Shown here: in pieces, positions 32,565 to 41,308 of the stretch | Numbering within the stretch: the stretch's first letter is position 1 | Layout of the letters: each line of letters opens with the position of its first letter | DNA from: Herbidospora galbida | GTDB lineage: Bacteria; Actinomycetota; Actinomycetes; Streptosporangiales; Streptosporangiaceae | Direction: 5' to 3' | Assembly: GCF_005233835.1 (NCBI RefSeq) | Contig: NZ_SZQA01000014.1 | Span: 112,862-176,861 of the forward strand | DNA length: 64,000 nt | Position numbers and translations under genes: made by a program | Notes under the pieces: generated by a model | Seen by the model: only the letters and a program-made list of their open reading frames with translations | Told to the model about the DNA's origin: nothing | The model's database searches: none

Positions 32565-34235
32565 CTACTTGACCGTGATCACCGGGCTGGTGATCTTCTG
32601 GGTGGCGCTCTCGAGGTACACCCGGTAGGTGCTGTCCTTGTCGAGGTCGGCCGGCAGCGTGAAGCCGTAGCTCAGCTTGCCCAGCGCGTCGGCGGTCGTG
32701 GTGCCGACGTAGGTCCGGCTGTCGACCGTGCCCTTGGTGCGGACGAGGTAGACCTTCACCTTCTCGGCCGGGTCGTAGCCGAACGCGGTGGCGGTGAGCT
32801 GCTCGCCCGGGGCGACGCTGGTCTTGTCGACGGTGACCTGCTCGCCGGTGTTGCCGGTGCCGAGCTCGGTGACGGTGCGCTCACCGGCGTCGTTCTTGCG
32901 GATGACGAAGCCGTCGTGGTGCTCGCCGTTGGCGTAGCGGGCCTCGAAGCGGATCTGGTCCTCGTCGACGTCGATCATCTGGTACAGCTGCGTGTTCTCG
33001 CTGGTGCTGATGACCTCGGCGCCGTTGCCGGTCCAGTTCACGCCGCCGTTGAGCTCGTACATCTTGCCGCCGGAGACCGACACGACGTACGAGACGCCGT
33101 TGTGGGTGGTCGCCGACTGGCGGGCGGACTTCAGGTTGCCGCGGCCGTACGAGTGGTCGTGGCCCTGCAGCACCAGGTCGACGCCGTACTTCTCGAACAG
33201 CGGGGCCCACTGGGCGCGGACGACCGGGTTGTTGCGGGTGCCGGTGTTGGAGTAGACGGGGTGGTGGAAGGTCACCACGGTCCACTTGTTCGGGTTGTCC
33301 TTGAGCAGGCCCTCCAGCCACGCGGTCTGCTTGGCCATCAGCTCGGGGATCGACTGGACGTTGGTGTTCAGGCCGATGAAGCGCACGCCCTGGTAGTCCA
33401 CCCAGTACGCGGTCTTGGCGATGTTCGCCGCGCCGGGGTAGTCGGTCCAGGCCGGGCCGTTGTCCGGGTAGGGGAACTGCGGGACCCAGAACGAGGACAG
33501 CGAGCTTCCGCTGTACTCGTGGTTACCGGTGATGGAGAGGTTGTTGACCTGGCTGTCGATGAAGCCGCCGGCCTTGAACCACTGGCCCCACTGCTCCTCG
33601 CTGTTGGCGGAGTCGATGAGGTCGCCGGCGTTGACGATCAGCTTGGCCTGCGGCCGGTCGGCGAACGCCTGGCGGAACACGCGGGGGACGGCCGAGTCGA
33701 TGTAGTTCTGCGCGTCGCCGTAGTAGATGAAGGAGAACGGCTGGAAAGCGGCGGCGGCGGTGGTGAAGTCGTTCCACTCGCTCCAGTTGGTGCCGTCGCC
33801 GACGCGGTAGGTGTAGCGGGTGGCGGGCTTGAGGCCGGCGAACTCCACCGTGTGGTAGGTCGAGGCGTACCCGAGGGTGGTGTTGACCGGGGTGCTCGAC
33901 TGCGCCATCACGTTGGTGACGGCGCCGGCGGCGGGGGCGACCTCGCCCAGCGCGCGAGGCGCCTCCAGGATCTGGGCCTGGGCGGTCTCGATGGTCGCCT
34001 CGGCGCGCCAGGTGACCTTCTGCGACGAGGAAGGCGTGCTGGTCGGGGTGAGGATGACCCGGTCGGGGACCGGGGTGGGCTTGTGGATCTCGGCGGCGGG
34101 GAACTTCGGCGGTGCGGCGGCACCGAACGCCATCGGGCTGAAGGCAAGACCGCCCACGAGCAGCGCGCCGGCGCCGATCACGATCAGTTTGCCCTGCCGG
34201 GTCCGGAGGGACCAGGGTCGGGTGGTGGCACTCAC
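32565..34235 (-). CDS. Secreted purple-acid-phosphatase-like metallophosphoesterase
   Basis: A 556-residue exported enzyme from GTG 34235, chosen because AGGAG lies about ten bases upstream. An N-terminal hydrophobic stretch (LIVIGAGALLVGGLAFSPMA) acts as signal or anchor. A fibronectin-III-like domain follows (TVEFAGLKPATRYTYRVGDG). The phosphoesterase domain has the metal ligands in YYGDAQN, NAGDLIDS, TGNHEYSG, FHHPVYS and QGHDHSYGR. A C-terminal beta domain of about 90 residues ends the protein. Family members release phosphate from organic esters outside the cell, so phosphate scavenging is likely. No PHO box was identified. Confidence 0.9.
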   Translation of the reverse strand: MSATTRPWSLRTRQGKLIVIGAGALLVGGLAFSPMAFGAAAPPKFPAAEIHKPTPVPDRVILTPTSTPSSSQKVTWRAEATIETAQAQILEAPRALGEVAPAAGAVTNVMAQSSTPVNTTLGYASTYHTVEFAGLKPATRYTYRVGDGTNWSEWNDFTTAAAAFQPFSFIYYGDAQNYIDSAVPRVFRQAFADRPQAKLIVNAGDLIDSANSEEQWGQWFKAGGFIDSQVNNLSITGNHEYSGSSLSSFWVPQFPYPDNGPAWTDYPGAANIAKTAYWVDYQGVRFIGLNTNVQSIPELMAKQTAWLEGLLKDNPNKWTVVTFHHPVYSNTGTRNNPVVRAQWAPLFEKYGVDLVLQGHDHSYGRGNLKSARQSATTHNGVSYVVSVSGGKMYELNGGVNWTGNGAEVISTSENTQLYQMIDVDEDQIRFEARYANGEHHDGFVIRKNDAGERTVTELGTGNTGEQVTVDKTSVAPGEQLTATAFGYDPAEKVKVYLVRTKGTVDSRTYVGTTTADALGKLSYGFTLPADLDKDSTYRVYLESATQKITSPVITVK

Positions 34236-34493
34236 GTCGAGCTTCACTCCTGAGGAAGGGGACTGCACCCCACCGAGGGGCACGGTGGGATCTCTGAGAT
34301 CCACGCAGAAGCGGTTGGCCGGAAACCGGCCGGAAGCTGGCCGCAAAGTGAACTGACGATCTCTGCCGCGCCGTTGTGAGCAACGTCACCCGAGGTCGGG
34401 CCGGGGGAGCCGAGCCGTCATCCGTACGCCGTACGGCCGACACCCGGCGTTGAGGTGATATTTCACTTGATCCATCAGCCTGGACGGGTGTCG

Positions 34494-34976
34494 ATGACCG
34501 TAGCCCGTCGGGGGTACCGCCTTCTGACGATGGCGCCGGCCGTGCTGGCGCTCGGTGCGCTCTTCGTCATCCCGCCCACGTCGGCCGTGCGCAAGGGCGA
34601 CGACTTCATGACCCCCGAGACGACCGGAGTGCTCAACCTGGAGCCGGGCGAGTGCTTCACCGACCCGGAGTACTCCCCGATGGCGGGCGAGGAGATCGTC
34701 CTCTACACGACCTGCGACCAGCACGCCGACAACCAGTCCTACGGCTTCGTGCACGCCGACGACGGGCCCTACGACCGCGCCGCGCTGGCCGAGTTCGGCT
34801 GGAGCAGCTGCAAGCGGGGATTCGCGAACTACTGGCCCGGTGAGGCGGGGGCCGAGCTGGACTACTACCCGATCCTGCCGACCGCCGAGACCTGGGCGGA
34901 CGGCGACCGCGACGTCATGTGCGTGGTGTACGACCCGCACGGCGAGCTGAAGGGCTCGATGCTGCCCCGGGCCTGA
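34494..34976 (+). CDS. Secreted or membrane-anchored protein, septum-formation-domain-like
   Basis: A 160-residue protein with a hydrophobic N-terminus (residues about 8-28, LLTMAPAVLALGALFVIPPT). The outside part has Cys residues spaced as in the septum-formation domain (LNLEPGECFTDP; YTTCDQHADNQSYGFVH; SSCKRGF; DRDVMCVVYDP), four Cys likely forming two disulphides. The N-terminal start could also be GTG 34488. The resemblance to the septum-formation family is by pattern only; its precise role is unknown. Confidence 0.7.
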   Translation: MTVARRGYRLLTMAPAVLALGALFVIPPTSAVRKGDDFMTPETTGVLNLEPGECFTDPEYSPMAGEEIVLYTTCDQHADNQSYGFVHADDGPYDRAALAEFGWSSCKRGFANYWPGEAGAELDYYPILPTAETWADGDRDVMCVVYDPHGELKGSMLPRA

Positions 34977-34998
34977 CCCGGCTCATCAGGCTCGTGGT

Positions 34999-35590
34999 GT
35001 GCTCGATTCGCCTGACTTCGATACATCGTCGTACGCCGATTTCGACACACCGGCCTATGTGCGGCACACGTACAACAGCTGGGACTGCGCGGGGTGGCGG
35101 TCGCTGCTGGTGCAGAGCTTCGACCACGCCTCCGAAGCCGAGCAGCTCCCCATGCCCGCCGTGTCCGACCTGCACCTCGCGCTGTGCGTGGCGGGGAACG
35201 CGGACGTCCGGCTGTACGCCGGGGGCGCTGGGCGGTCGTGAGCCCGACTTCGAGGAGCTGTCGGCCGCCCTCCGGGCGGGCGATCCGGTCGTCGAGCAGC
35301 TGCTTCGCGCCCTGCCCGGCGCGGGCGGCCGCGATCGCCGCCGAGTCCATCTGAGCGTGTACCACTTCGTGCGGGTCTTCCGGGAGGCCACCGGCGAGAC
35401 CCCGCACCGGTACCTCACCCGGTTACGGATCGAGCAGGCGCGGCGGCTCCTGTCCACCAGCCCTCTGAGCATCGAGCAGATCGCCCCGCGATGCGGGTTC
35501 GCGTCTCCCGGCGCTTTGTCGTCGGCCTTCCTGCGGCACACGGGTGTCCGCCCTTCGGCGTACCGCCAGCACGGGCCGCCGAGACAGTGA
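34999..35590 (+). pseudogene. AraC-family regulator broken by internal deletions
   Basis: The N-terminal part (FDTPAYVRHTYNSWDCAGWR to AGNADVRLYAGG) is in one frame and stops at 35241. The rest is in another frame: DFEELSAALRAGDPVVEQLL, then RRVHLSVYHFVRVFREATGE, IEQIAPRCGFASPGALSSAF and GVRPSAYR. The second frame gives an almost complete AraC DNA-binding half, but the sensory domain and the start of the first helix-turn-helix are missing. At least one frameshift and one deletion are needed, so it is most likely dead. Confidence 0.75.
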
Positions 35591-35601
35591 AGGAACACCC
35601 G

Positions 35602-36215
35602 ATGTCCACGACGAGAGCACGCTCCATCTTCGGGCTGATGGCGGTGCTCGCGGTCGGCTTCGCCGTCGCGTCGTTACCGCCGTACCTGAGCGGAGACGCG
35701 GCCGACGCCCCGTTGCGCTCAACCCGGACGTGGCCCTGCACTACCTGTACCTGGCGGTGCACGCCGTCCCGGGCGGCCTCGCCCTGGCCTTGGGGCCGTT
35801 GCAGTTCGTCAAGCGGCTACGCGTCCGCAGGCCCGAGCTGCACCGCGTCGTCGGCCGGGTCTACCTGGTCTCGGTCGTGATCGCGTCCGTCGCGGCGGCG
35901 GTCAACGCCGCGGTCACGATCAGCGGCTTCCCGGCCCAGGTCGCGTTCTTCATCCTGGTGGCGGCGTGGCTCTACACCCTGGCGATGGCCTACTGGAGCA
36001 TCCGCCGCCGTGAGGTGCGACTGCACCAGATGTGGATGACCCGCAACTACGCCCTGACGTTCGCCGCGGTCACCCTGCGCGTCTACCCGCTCCTCGGCCT
36101 GCAGCTGTATCCCTCGGTGGGGTTCGAGGCGATCTACACCGTGGCCGTGTGGGGGTCCATCCTGGGCAACGTCCTGGTGGCCGAGTACTTCATCGTCCAG
36201 AGTCGCCAGGTCTAG
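35602..36215 (+). pseudogene. DUF2306 membrane protein with a frameshift
   Basis: The start ATG 35602 gives MSTTRARSIFGLMAVLAVGF and VASLPPYLSGDAADAP. At about 35715 the frame must change to continue as LNPDVALHYLYLAVHAVPGG and then four to five helices (GLALALGPLQFVKRLR, VYLVSVVIASVAAAVN, HQMWMTRNYALTFAAVTLRV), the DUF2306 pattern. Everything else in the family is present. A real mutation or a sequencing error are both possible. It follows the broken AraC gene, so the pair may have decayed together. Confidence 0.7.
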
Positions 36216-37041
36216 CGGCCGACGTGTCGGCGAGCCGGCGCAGCTTCTCCTCCGACGGGGAGCCGGTGGCGGCCGAGTAGATGATCAACGACAGGTGGGG
36301 GTCGGCCGGGGGGATCAGCGACTCGTAGTTGAGGGTCATCGTGCCGACCGCGTCGTGGTGGAAGCGCTTGGTGCCGTGGGTGTGCTGGAAGACCTCGTAG
36401 TCGGCCCAGAAGCGGGCGAACTCCGGTGATTGGGCGGTGAGCTCCTCGACCAGGCGGGTCAGGCGCGGGTCGCGGGCGTCCGGGCCTGCGGCGGCCCGCA
36501 GGATCGCGGTCATCTGCGGGGCCACCTCGTCCCAGTCGGGGTAGACCGACCTTGCCTTCGGGTTCAGGAACGTCCAGCGCGCCATGTTGCGCTCGCCCGG
36601 CGGCATCGCGTCGAAGTCGTCGAGCAGCGCCGCGCCCATCCGGTTGATCGCGACGACCTCCAGGAACGGGCCGTGCAGGATGGCGGGCACCGGGTCGAGG
36701 GCGGCCAGCATCATGCGGACGGCCAGCCGGGCCCGGGGCGGCTGGTCGGCGGCCGGGTCGGCGCCCGGTTTGACCAGGTCGAACAGGTGGCGCCGCTCCA
36801 GCGGGCCCAGGCGCAGGGCGTCGGCGACGGCCCCGAGCACCTGCTCGGAGGCGTGCGGCGCGCGGCCCTGCTCCAGCCGCGTGTAGTAGTCGACGCTGAC
36901 GCCGGCCAGCATCGCCAGCTCCTCCCGGCGCAACCCGGCCACTCGCCTGGAGCCGCCCTTCACGGGAAGACCGACGTCGGCGGGTGCGAGCCGGGCCCGA
37001 CGTGAGCGGAGAAATTCGCGGATCTCATCGGGCCGTGCCAT
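36190..37041 (-). CDS. Helix-turn-helix regulator with MmyB-like ligand-binding domain
   Basis: A 283-residue regulator. The N-terminal XRE-type helix-turn-helix (residues about 10-80) includes RRVAGLRREELAMLAGVSVD and YYTRLEQGR, the hallmark of this actinomycete family. The C-terminal MmyB-like domain (PAILHGPFLEVVAINRMGAA; TFLNPKARSVYPDWDEV) is a PAS-like fold reported to bind fatty acid in the MltR-type relatives. Its 3' end overlaps the convergent DUF2306 gene by 26 bases. The divergent VOC gene at 37191 is a plausible target. Confidence 0.9.
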   Translation of the reverse strand: MARPDEIREFLRSRRARLAPADVGLPVKGGSRRVAGLRREELAMLAGVSVDYYTRLEQGRAPHASEQVLGAVADALRLGPLERRHLFDLVKPGADPAADQPPRARLAVRMMLAALDPVPAILHGPFLEVVAINRMGAALLDDFDAMPPGERNMARWTFLNPKARSVYPDWDEVAPQMTAILRAAAGPDARDPRLTRLVEELTAQSPEFARFWADYEVFQHTHGTKRFHHDAVGTMTLNYESLIPPADPHLSLIIYSAATGSPSEEKLRRLADTSAARPGDSGR

Positions 37042-37146
37042 AAGCCCAGTATCGCCGACCGGATCTGGGTGGTTCTGCGAGAACCGGTTTCGGCGGGGCC
37101 AGCTTGGCCGTTCAGCGGGAGGCCCGGGGCCTGTTGACTTCTACGT

Positions 37147-37164
37147 GCCGCCCGATCGGGCGGC
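37147..37164. promoter_or_regulatory. Perfect 18-base palindrome upstream of the VOC gene
   Basis: GCCGCCCGATCGGGCGGC reads the same on both strands and lies 27 bases before the VOC start, in the region divergent from the MmyB-type regulator. It may be an operator for that regulator, or a hairpin in the VOC leader. Confidence 0.45.
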
Positions 37165-37190
37165 GATCCCGTTTCCCGTTGGAGTGCGCC

Positions 37191-37658
37191 ATGCCGATGC
37201 CCGCCCACCCGCCCAAGAACCCCGCCAGCCCGTTCGCGTCCTTCGCCGGGCACCACGTCGGCATCCGGGTGCCGGACTACGAGGCCGCCAAGGCCTGGTA
37301 CGTCGAGATGCTCGACTTCCGGGTGTTGCAGGAGTGGCCGTACGGGGACCTGAAGCTGGCCTATCTCAGCCCCGCGAACGACGACGACTTCCACGTGGAG
37401 ATCCTGGCGGGACCCGTGCCGTTCCCTAAGGAGGTCGTGGACGACCTGGAGGTGAGCCTGCGTCACGGCGGCTACCAGCACATCTGCGTCCACGTCGACA
37501 GCGTCGACGCGGCCCGCGCCGAACTGCTGCGCCGGGGGGTCGACCTGATCGGGGAGCCGTTCGAGATCGAGGACATCAGCCGCCGCCTCGCCTTCTTCCG
37601 CGACCCCTGGGGCAACATGATCGAACTCTCCGAGACCCTTCCGGGCGCGGGCGCCTAG
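37191..37658 (+). CDS. VOC (glyoxalase) family protein
   Basis: A 155-residue protein; ATG 37191 follows GGAG, whereas the longer frame runs through the palindrome. VOC motifs: HHVGIRVPDYEAAKAWYVEM and LDFRVLQEW in the first module, HICVHVDSVDAARAELLRRG and FFRDPWGNMIELSE in the second. The first His, Glu of FHVEIL, the second-module His and Glu of MIELSE are the expected metal ligands. Its substrate is unknown. It is divergent from an MmyB-type regulator. Confidence 0.88.
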   Translation: MPMPAHPPKNPASPFASFAGHHVGIRVPDYEAAKAWYVEMLDFRVLQEWPYGDLKLAYLSPANDDDFHVEILAGPVPFPKEVVDDLEVSLRHGGYQHICVHVDSVDAARAELLRRGVDLIGEPFEIEDISRRLAFFRDPWGNMIELSETLPGAGA

Positions 37659-37701
37659 CCGAGTCTTTGCCTGGACGTCGAGGGTCTTTGACCAGGTCAG
37701 A

Positions 37702-39534
37702 GTGGTTCTGCGCCCTATCATCGGGGCTTCTATGTTGCGGGCGTTCTTCAGGACCGAGGCGGGCAGCACGAGTGTGCTGCTCGGGGCCACCCTTGTCGCG
37801 CTGCTGTGGGCCAACTCCCCGTGGGGCGACACCTATGAGGCGTTCTGGCGCATCCAGGCCGGGCTGTCCTTCGGCGAGGCCGAGTTCTCGCTCGATCTGC
37901 GCCACTGGGTCGACGACGGGTTCATGACCCTGTTCTTCTTCCTCATCGGCCTGGAGATCTCCTACGAGGTGCGCCTCGGCCAGCTCACCGACCGGCGGCT
38001 GCTGGCCGTCCCGGCGGTCGCCGCGTTCGGGGGGCTCGTCGTGCCGGCGGTGGTCTACCTGGCGTTGAACGCGGGCGGGCCAGGGGCGGGTGGCTGGGGG
38101 GTGCCGATCGCCACCGACACGGCGTTCGTGCTGGGGGTGCTGGCCGTGGTGGGGGCGCGGTGTCCCGAGCCGCTGCGGGCGTTCCTGCTCACGCTCGCGA
38201 TCGTGGACGACGTGCTGGCGATCATCGTCATCGCCGTCTTCTACACCGAGGACCTGTCGCTGCCGGCGCTGTTCGTCGCGGCGGCGCTGCTGGCCGCGAT
38301 CGTGATGCTGCGCTGGCTGAAGATCTGGCGGGCGCCGGCGTACATCGCCTTGGGGTTCGCCCTGTGGGTGGCCACGCTGGAGAGCGGGGTGCATCCCACG
38401 CTGATCGGCATCGCGCTCGGGGTGCTGGTCTTCGTGTACGCGCCCAGCGAGTACAAACTGCTGACGGCGGGCGAGGCCGTCCACGAGTTCACCGCCGACC
38501 CCAGCGCGCGCGGGGCCCGGCGGGCGGCGCGGAAGGTGCAGGCGGCGGTCTCGGTGAACGAACGGCTCCAGCTCAGGATCAGCCCGTGGAGCAGCTACCT
38601 GATCGTGCCGGTGTTCGCGCTGGCCAACGCGGGGGTGGTGCTCGACGCCGAGGCGCTGCGGCGGGCGGTCACCTCGCCGATCACGATCGGCGTCGTGCTC
38701 GGGCTGCTGCTGGGCAAGTTCGCCGGCATCGCGCTCGGCACGTGGCTGCCGCTGCGGCTGAAGTGGGGGGTGCTGCCGGGCAACCTGGTGTGGGGACAGC
38801 TGCTGGGTGGCGCGGCCGTCTCGGGCATCGGGTTCACGGTGTCGCTGTTCATCGTCGGGCTGGCCTTCGAGGATCCGGCCGTGCAGAGCCAGGCCAAGAT
38901 CGGCATCCTGGTCGGCTCGTCGCTGTCGGCGCTGGCCGGCTGGCTGATCTTCCGCATGGCCTGGGACCGGGGCGGCGTGTGCGCGCCGCCGGAGGCGGCC
39001 CTCGAACCGGTCGAGGAACTGCCGGTCCTGCTGACCGAGCCGGTCGGACCCGCCGACCACGTGCGCGGCCCGGTCGTCCACAAGGTCACGATCGTCGAGT
39101 ACGGCGACTTCGAGTGCCCCTACTGCGGGCGCCTGCACCCGATCATGCAGGAACTGCTCGACAGGCACCCGACGACCCGGCTGGTGTTCCGCCACTTCCC
39201 GCTGCGCACCATCCATCCGAGGGCGGTGCCAGCCGCGCTGGCCGCCGAGAGCGCGGCCACCGACGGGAAGTTCTGGGAGATGCACGACCTGCTGTTCGCC
39301 AACCAGCGCTTCCTGACCGACGGCGACCTGGCCCGCTACGCCGCCGAGATCGGCGTCGACCCGTGGCCGGACGTGCCGGCCCGGCTCGACAGGATCGGCC
39401 ACGACGAGGAGACCGGCCGGGCCAGCGGGGTGCGCGGCACCCCGACGCTGTTCATCAACGGCCTGCGCTACCAGGGCGGCATGGACCTGGAGTCGATCAG
39501 CCGGGCGATCGGCGAGGCCGAGCGGCGGCCCTAG
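37702..39534 (+). CDS. nhaA: Na+/H+ antiporter NhaA fused to a DsbA-like thioredoxin domain
   Basis: A 610-residue fusion. Residues about 15-425 form the NhaA antiporter with 12 helices, including FFFLIGLEISYEV, IATDTAFVLGVLAVVGARCP and the ion-binding Asp pair in LAIVDDVLAIIVI. Residues 440-610 form a DsbA/thioredoxin fold with the active site FECPYCGRLHP and cis-Pro loop GVRGTPTLFING. NhaA exports sodium in exchange for protons; the redox domain may regulate it or act separately. The fusion is known in actinobacteria. GTG 37702 or ATG 37732 could be the start; the latter trims ten residues. Confidence 0.92.
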   Translation: MVLRPIIGASMLRAFFRTEAGSTSVLLGATLVALLWANSPWGDTYEAFWRIQAGLSFGEAEFSLDLRHWVDDGFMTLFFFLIGLEISYEVRLGQLTDRRLLAVPAVAAFGGLVVPAVVYLALNAGGPGAGGWGVPIATDTAFVLGVLAVVGARCPEPLRAFLLTLAIVDDVLAIIVIAVFYTEDLSLPALFVAAALLAAIVMLRWLKIWRAPAYIALGFALWVATLESGVHPTLIGIALGVLVFVYAPSEYKLLTAGEAVHEFTADPSARGARRAARKVQAAVSVNERLQLRISPWSSYLIVPVFALANAGVVLDAEALRRAVTSPITIGVVLGLLLGKFAGIALGTWLPLRLKWGVLPGNLVWGQLLGGAAVSGIGFTVSLFIVGLAFEDPAVQSQAKIGILVGSSLSALAGWLIFRMAWDRGGVCAPPEAALEPVEELPVLLTEPVGPADHVRGPVVHKVTIVEYGDFECPYCGRLHPIMQELLDRHPTTRLVFRHFPLRTIHPRAVPAALAAESAATDGKFWEMHDLLFANQRFLTDGDLARYAAEIGVDPWPDVPARLDRIGHDEETGRASGVRGTPTLFINGLRYQGGMDLESISRAIGEAERRP

Positions 39535-39731
39535 CCGTCAGAGCTCCGCTCGCTCACCACGTGGGCGTCTGGCCCCGGGAACACCAGGGATTCGTGGTCG
39601 TCGTCCGCCCAGCGCACCAGGTAGGGAGGGGTGCCGTCCTCGTGGCGCACCTCGGTGATCACGCCGATCTTCCGGGACTCGTGGTCGCTGCCGCCCTCGA
39701 CGATCAGCCGGTCCCCCATAGCGGCCTTCAT
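39531..39731 (-). CDS. DUF1918 family protein
   Basis: A 66-residue small beta-rich protein with the family signature GDRLIVEGGSDHESRKIGVI, then EVRHEDGTPPYLVRWADDDH and LVFPGPDAHV, an SH3-like fold. DUF1918 genes are very common in actinomycetes and often near stress genes; the function is unknown. It converges on nhaA with a four-base overlap and is divergent from a universal stress protein gene. Confidence 0.88.
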   Translation of the reverse strand: MKAAMGDRLIVEGGSDHESRKIGVITEVRHEDGTPPYLVRWADDDHESLVFPGPDAHVVSERSSDG

Positions 39732-39862
39732 CGTGTTCTCCTTCCTCGTCTTTCATCCATCGTCCGTCCGGGCTCCTGGGGTGAAGGCCAAGAGACGTGA
39801 AAAAGCTAGATATCCCGACATTGGTGGACAAGAGTGGAGTCTGAGGGAGAAAGAGGGCCACC

Positions 39863-40714
39863 ATGATTTCGATCATCGTCGTGGGGGTCGACGGATCGGC
39901 TCCCGCGCTCGCGGCCGTGGAATACGCGGCCAAGGACGCGGCACGCAGACGCGCCGCCCTGCGGATCGTGCACGTGCGGCCGGCGGCCGTCCTCCAGGGT
40001 GAACTGAACGCGATGCAGGACAGGTACCACCAGGACATCCTCGCCGCGGCGCAGCAACGGGCCTGGGAGTGCGCCCCGGACCTCCAGATCAGTACGAAGC
40101 TGGCCGTCGGGCCGCCCGCCGAACGGCTGAGAGAGGCGGCGGGCGACGCCGTGGAGATCGTCATCGGCAGCCGGGGCAAGGGCGGGTTCGCCGGGCTGAT
40201 CCTCGGCTCGGTCGGCCTGTCGATGGTGGGGCACACGCCCGTGCCGGTCGTCGTCGTACGCAAGCCCGCCCGGCACACCTACGGAGAACTCGTCGTCGGA
40301 TACGACGGGAGCCACGAAGCGGAGACGGCGCTGGAATTCGCCTTCGCCGAGGCCGACCGGCGCGACGCCCGCCTCAAGCTCGTGTACGCCTGGGAACCGC
40401 CGTCGTTCGCGGCGCACGCCGTGGTCTACGGCGCGCCGATCCAGCAGATGTTCGACGAGTGCGTCGCCTCCGTCTGGCAGCAGCTGGCTCCCTGGACGGC
40501 CAAGTATCCGCACGTCCCGGTCGAACGCCTGGCCCTGTGCGGCCATCCCGTCTTCCTGCTGTCGGAGGAGTCGCGGGCCGCCGATCTCGTGGTCGTCGGC
40601 TCGCGCGGCCGGGGCGCGATCGCCTCGCTCGCCCTCGGGTCGGTCGGCCACGGCCTGCTCCACCGGGCGCACTGCCCGGTCGCCGTCGTCACCTCGGAGG
40701 AGGACCGCCGATGA
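39863..40714 (+). CDS. Universal stress protein (two tandem USP domains)
   Basis: A 283-residue protein with two UspA-type domains, about residues 1-138 and 146-283. Each keeps the ATP-binding motif: GSRGKGGFAGLILGSVG in the first and GSRGRGAIASLALGSVG in the second, plus the Asp of VGVDGS and VGYDGS. Such ATP-binding USPs respond to hypoxia, starvation and other stress in actinomycetes. The neighbouring DUF1918 gene fits that setting. No DosR-type box was recognised upstream. Confidence 0.92.
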   Translation: MISIIVVGVDGSAPALAAVEYAAKDAARRRAALRIVHVRPAAVLQGELNAMQDRYHQDILAAAQQRAWECAPDLQISTKLAVGPPAERLREAAGDAVEIVIGSRGKGGFAGLILGSVGLSMVGHTPVPVVVVRKPARHTYGELVVGYDGSHEAETALEFAFAEADRRDARLKLVYAWEPPSFAAHAVVYGAPIQQMFDECVASVWQQLAPWTAKYPHVPVERLALCGHPVFLLSEESRAADLVVVGSRGRGAIASLALGSVGHGLLHRAHCPVAVVTSEEDRR

Positions 40715-40721
40715 CCGGTGG

Positions 40722-41228
40722 TCAGGACTCGTAGAGGTCCGTCTCGCTCAGGACCGGGGCGCCGTCGTCGGAGCGGCCCAGGCGGGACGCGGAGCCGAAC
40801 ATCGGGCCACGCGCCCGCTGGACGCCCGCGAACCGCCCGAACCCGAGCGGCTTGGGGACGTCGTCGTAGACGGCCTCCATGCCGCCCCTGGCCGAATAGG
40901 TCTCGTGCCAGAAACCGGTGCCGCCCGAGTCGCGCAGGAAGTCCAGCCACCACTGCCGATGCGGTTCGGACCGGGCGAAGGCGAGCAGGGACGGCAGATC
41001 CCGCCAGTATTGCCGCATTCCCATGTTCAGCGGGAAAAAGGAATAGTAGACGGGCTCGTGCAACAGCAGACCGTCGGGTTTGCCCGCGACAGATTCCTGG
41101 ATCTTCCGGCCGAAGCTGAAGAAGGTCCGGATCCCGTACAGGTGATTCACCCGCATTCCCAAGTACAGGACCATGAGGTCGGGATACGCGGTCAGATCGA
41201 CGGTCTGCCTGTTCACACGCGTTGGCAT
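40722..41228 (-). CDS. DUF4188 family protein
   Basis: A 168-residue protein: DLMVLYLGMRVNHLYGIRTF near the start, EPVYYSFFPLNMGMRQYWRD in the middle, and FWHETYSARGGMEAVYDDVP further on, which is the DUF4188 pattern, a dimeric alpha-beta barrel related to small haem or cofactor-free monooxygenases. His and Tyr in FWHETY are probable active-site residues. Function is unproven. It stands alone, convergent to the universal stress protein gene. Confidence 0.8.
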   Translation of the reverse strand: MPTRVNRQTVDLTAYPDLMVLYLGMRVNHLYGIRTFFSFGRKIQESVAGKPDGLLLHEPVYYSFFPLNMGMRQYWRDLPSLLAFARSEPHRQWWLDFLRDSGGTGFWHETYSARGGMEAVYDDVPKPLGFGRFAGVQRARGPMFGSASRLGRSDDGAPVLSETDLYES

Positions 41229-41308
41229 CCAGCGCTCCTTGAGGCTCGGGTGTCCTCAATGTAGGGATGCGAACTGGATGAGTACTGAACGAAATCGGAA
41301 AGGCCGCA

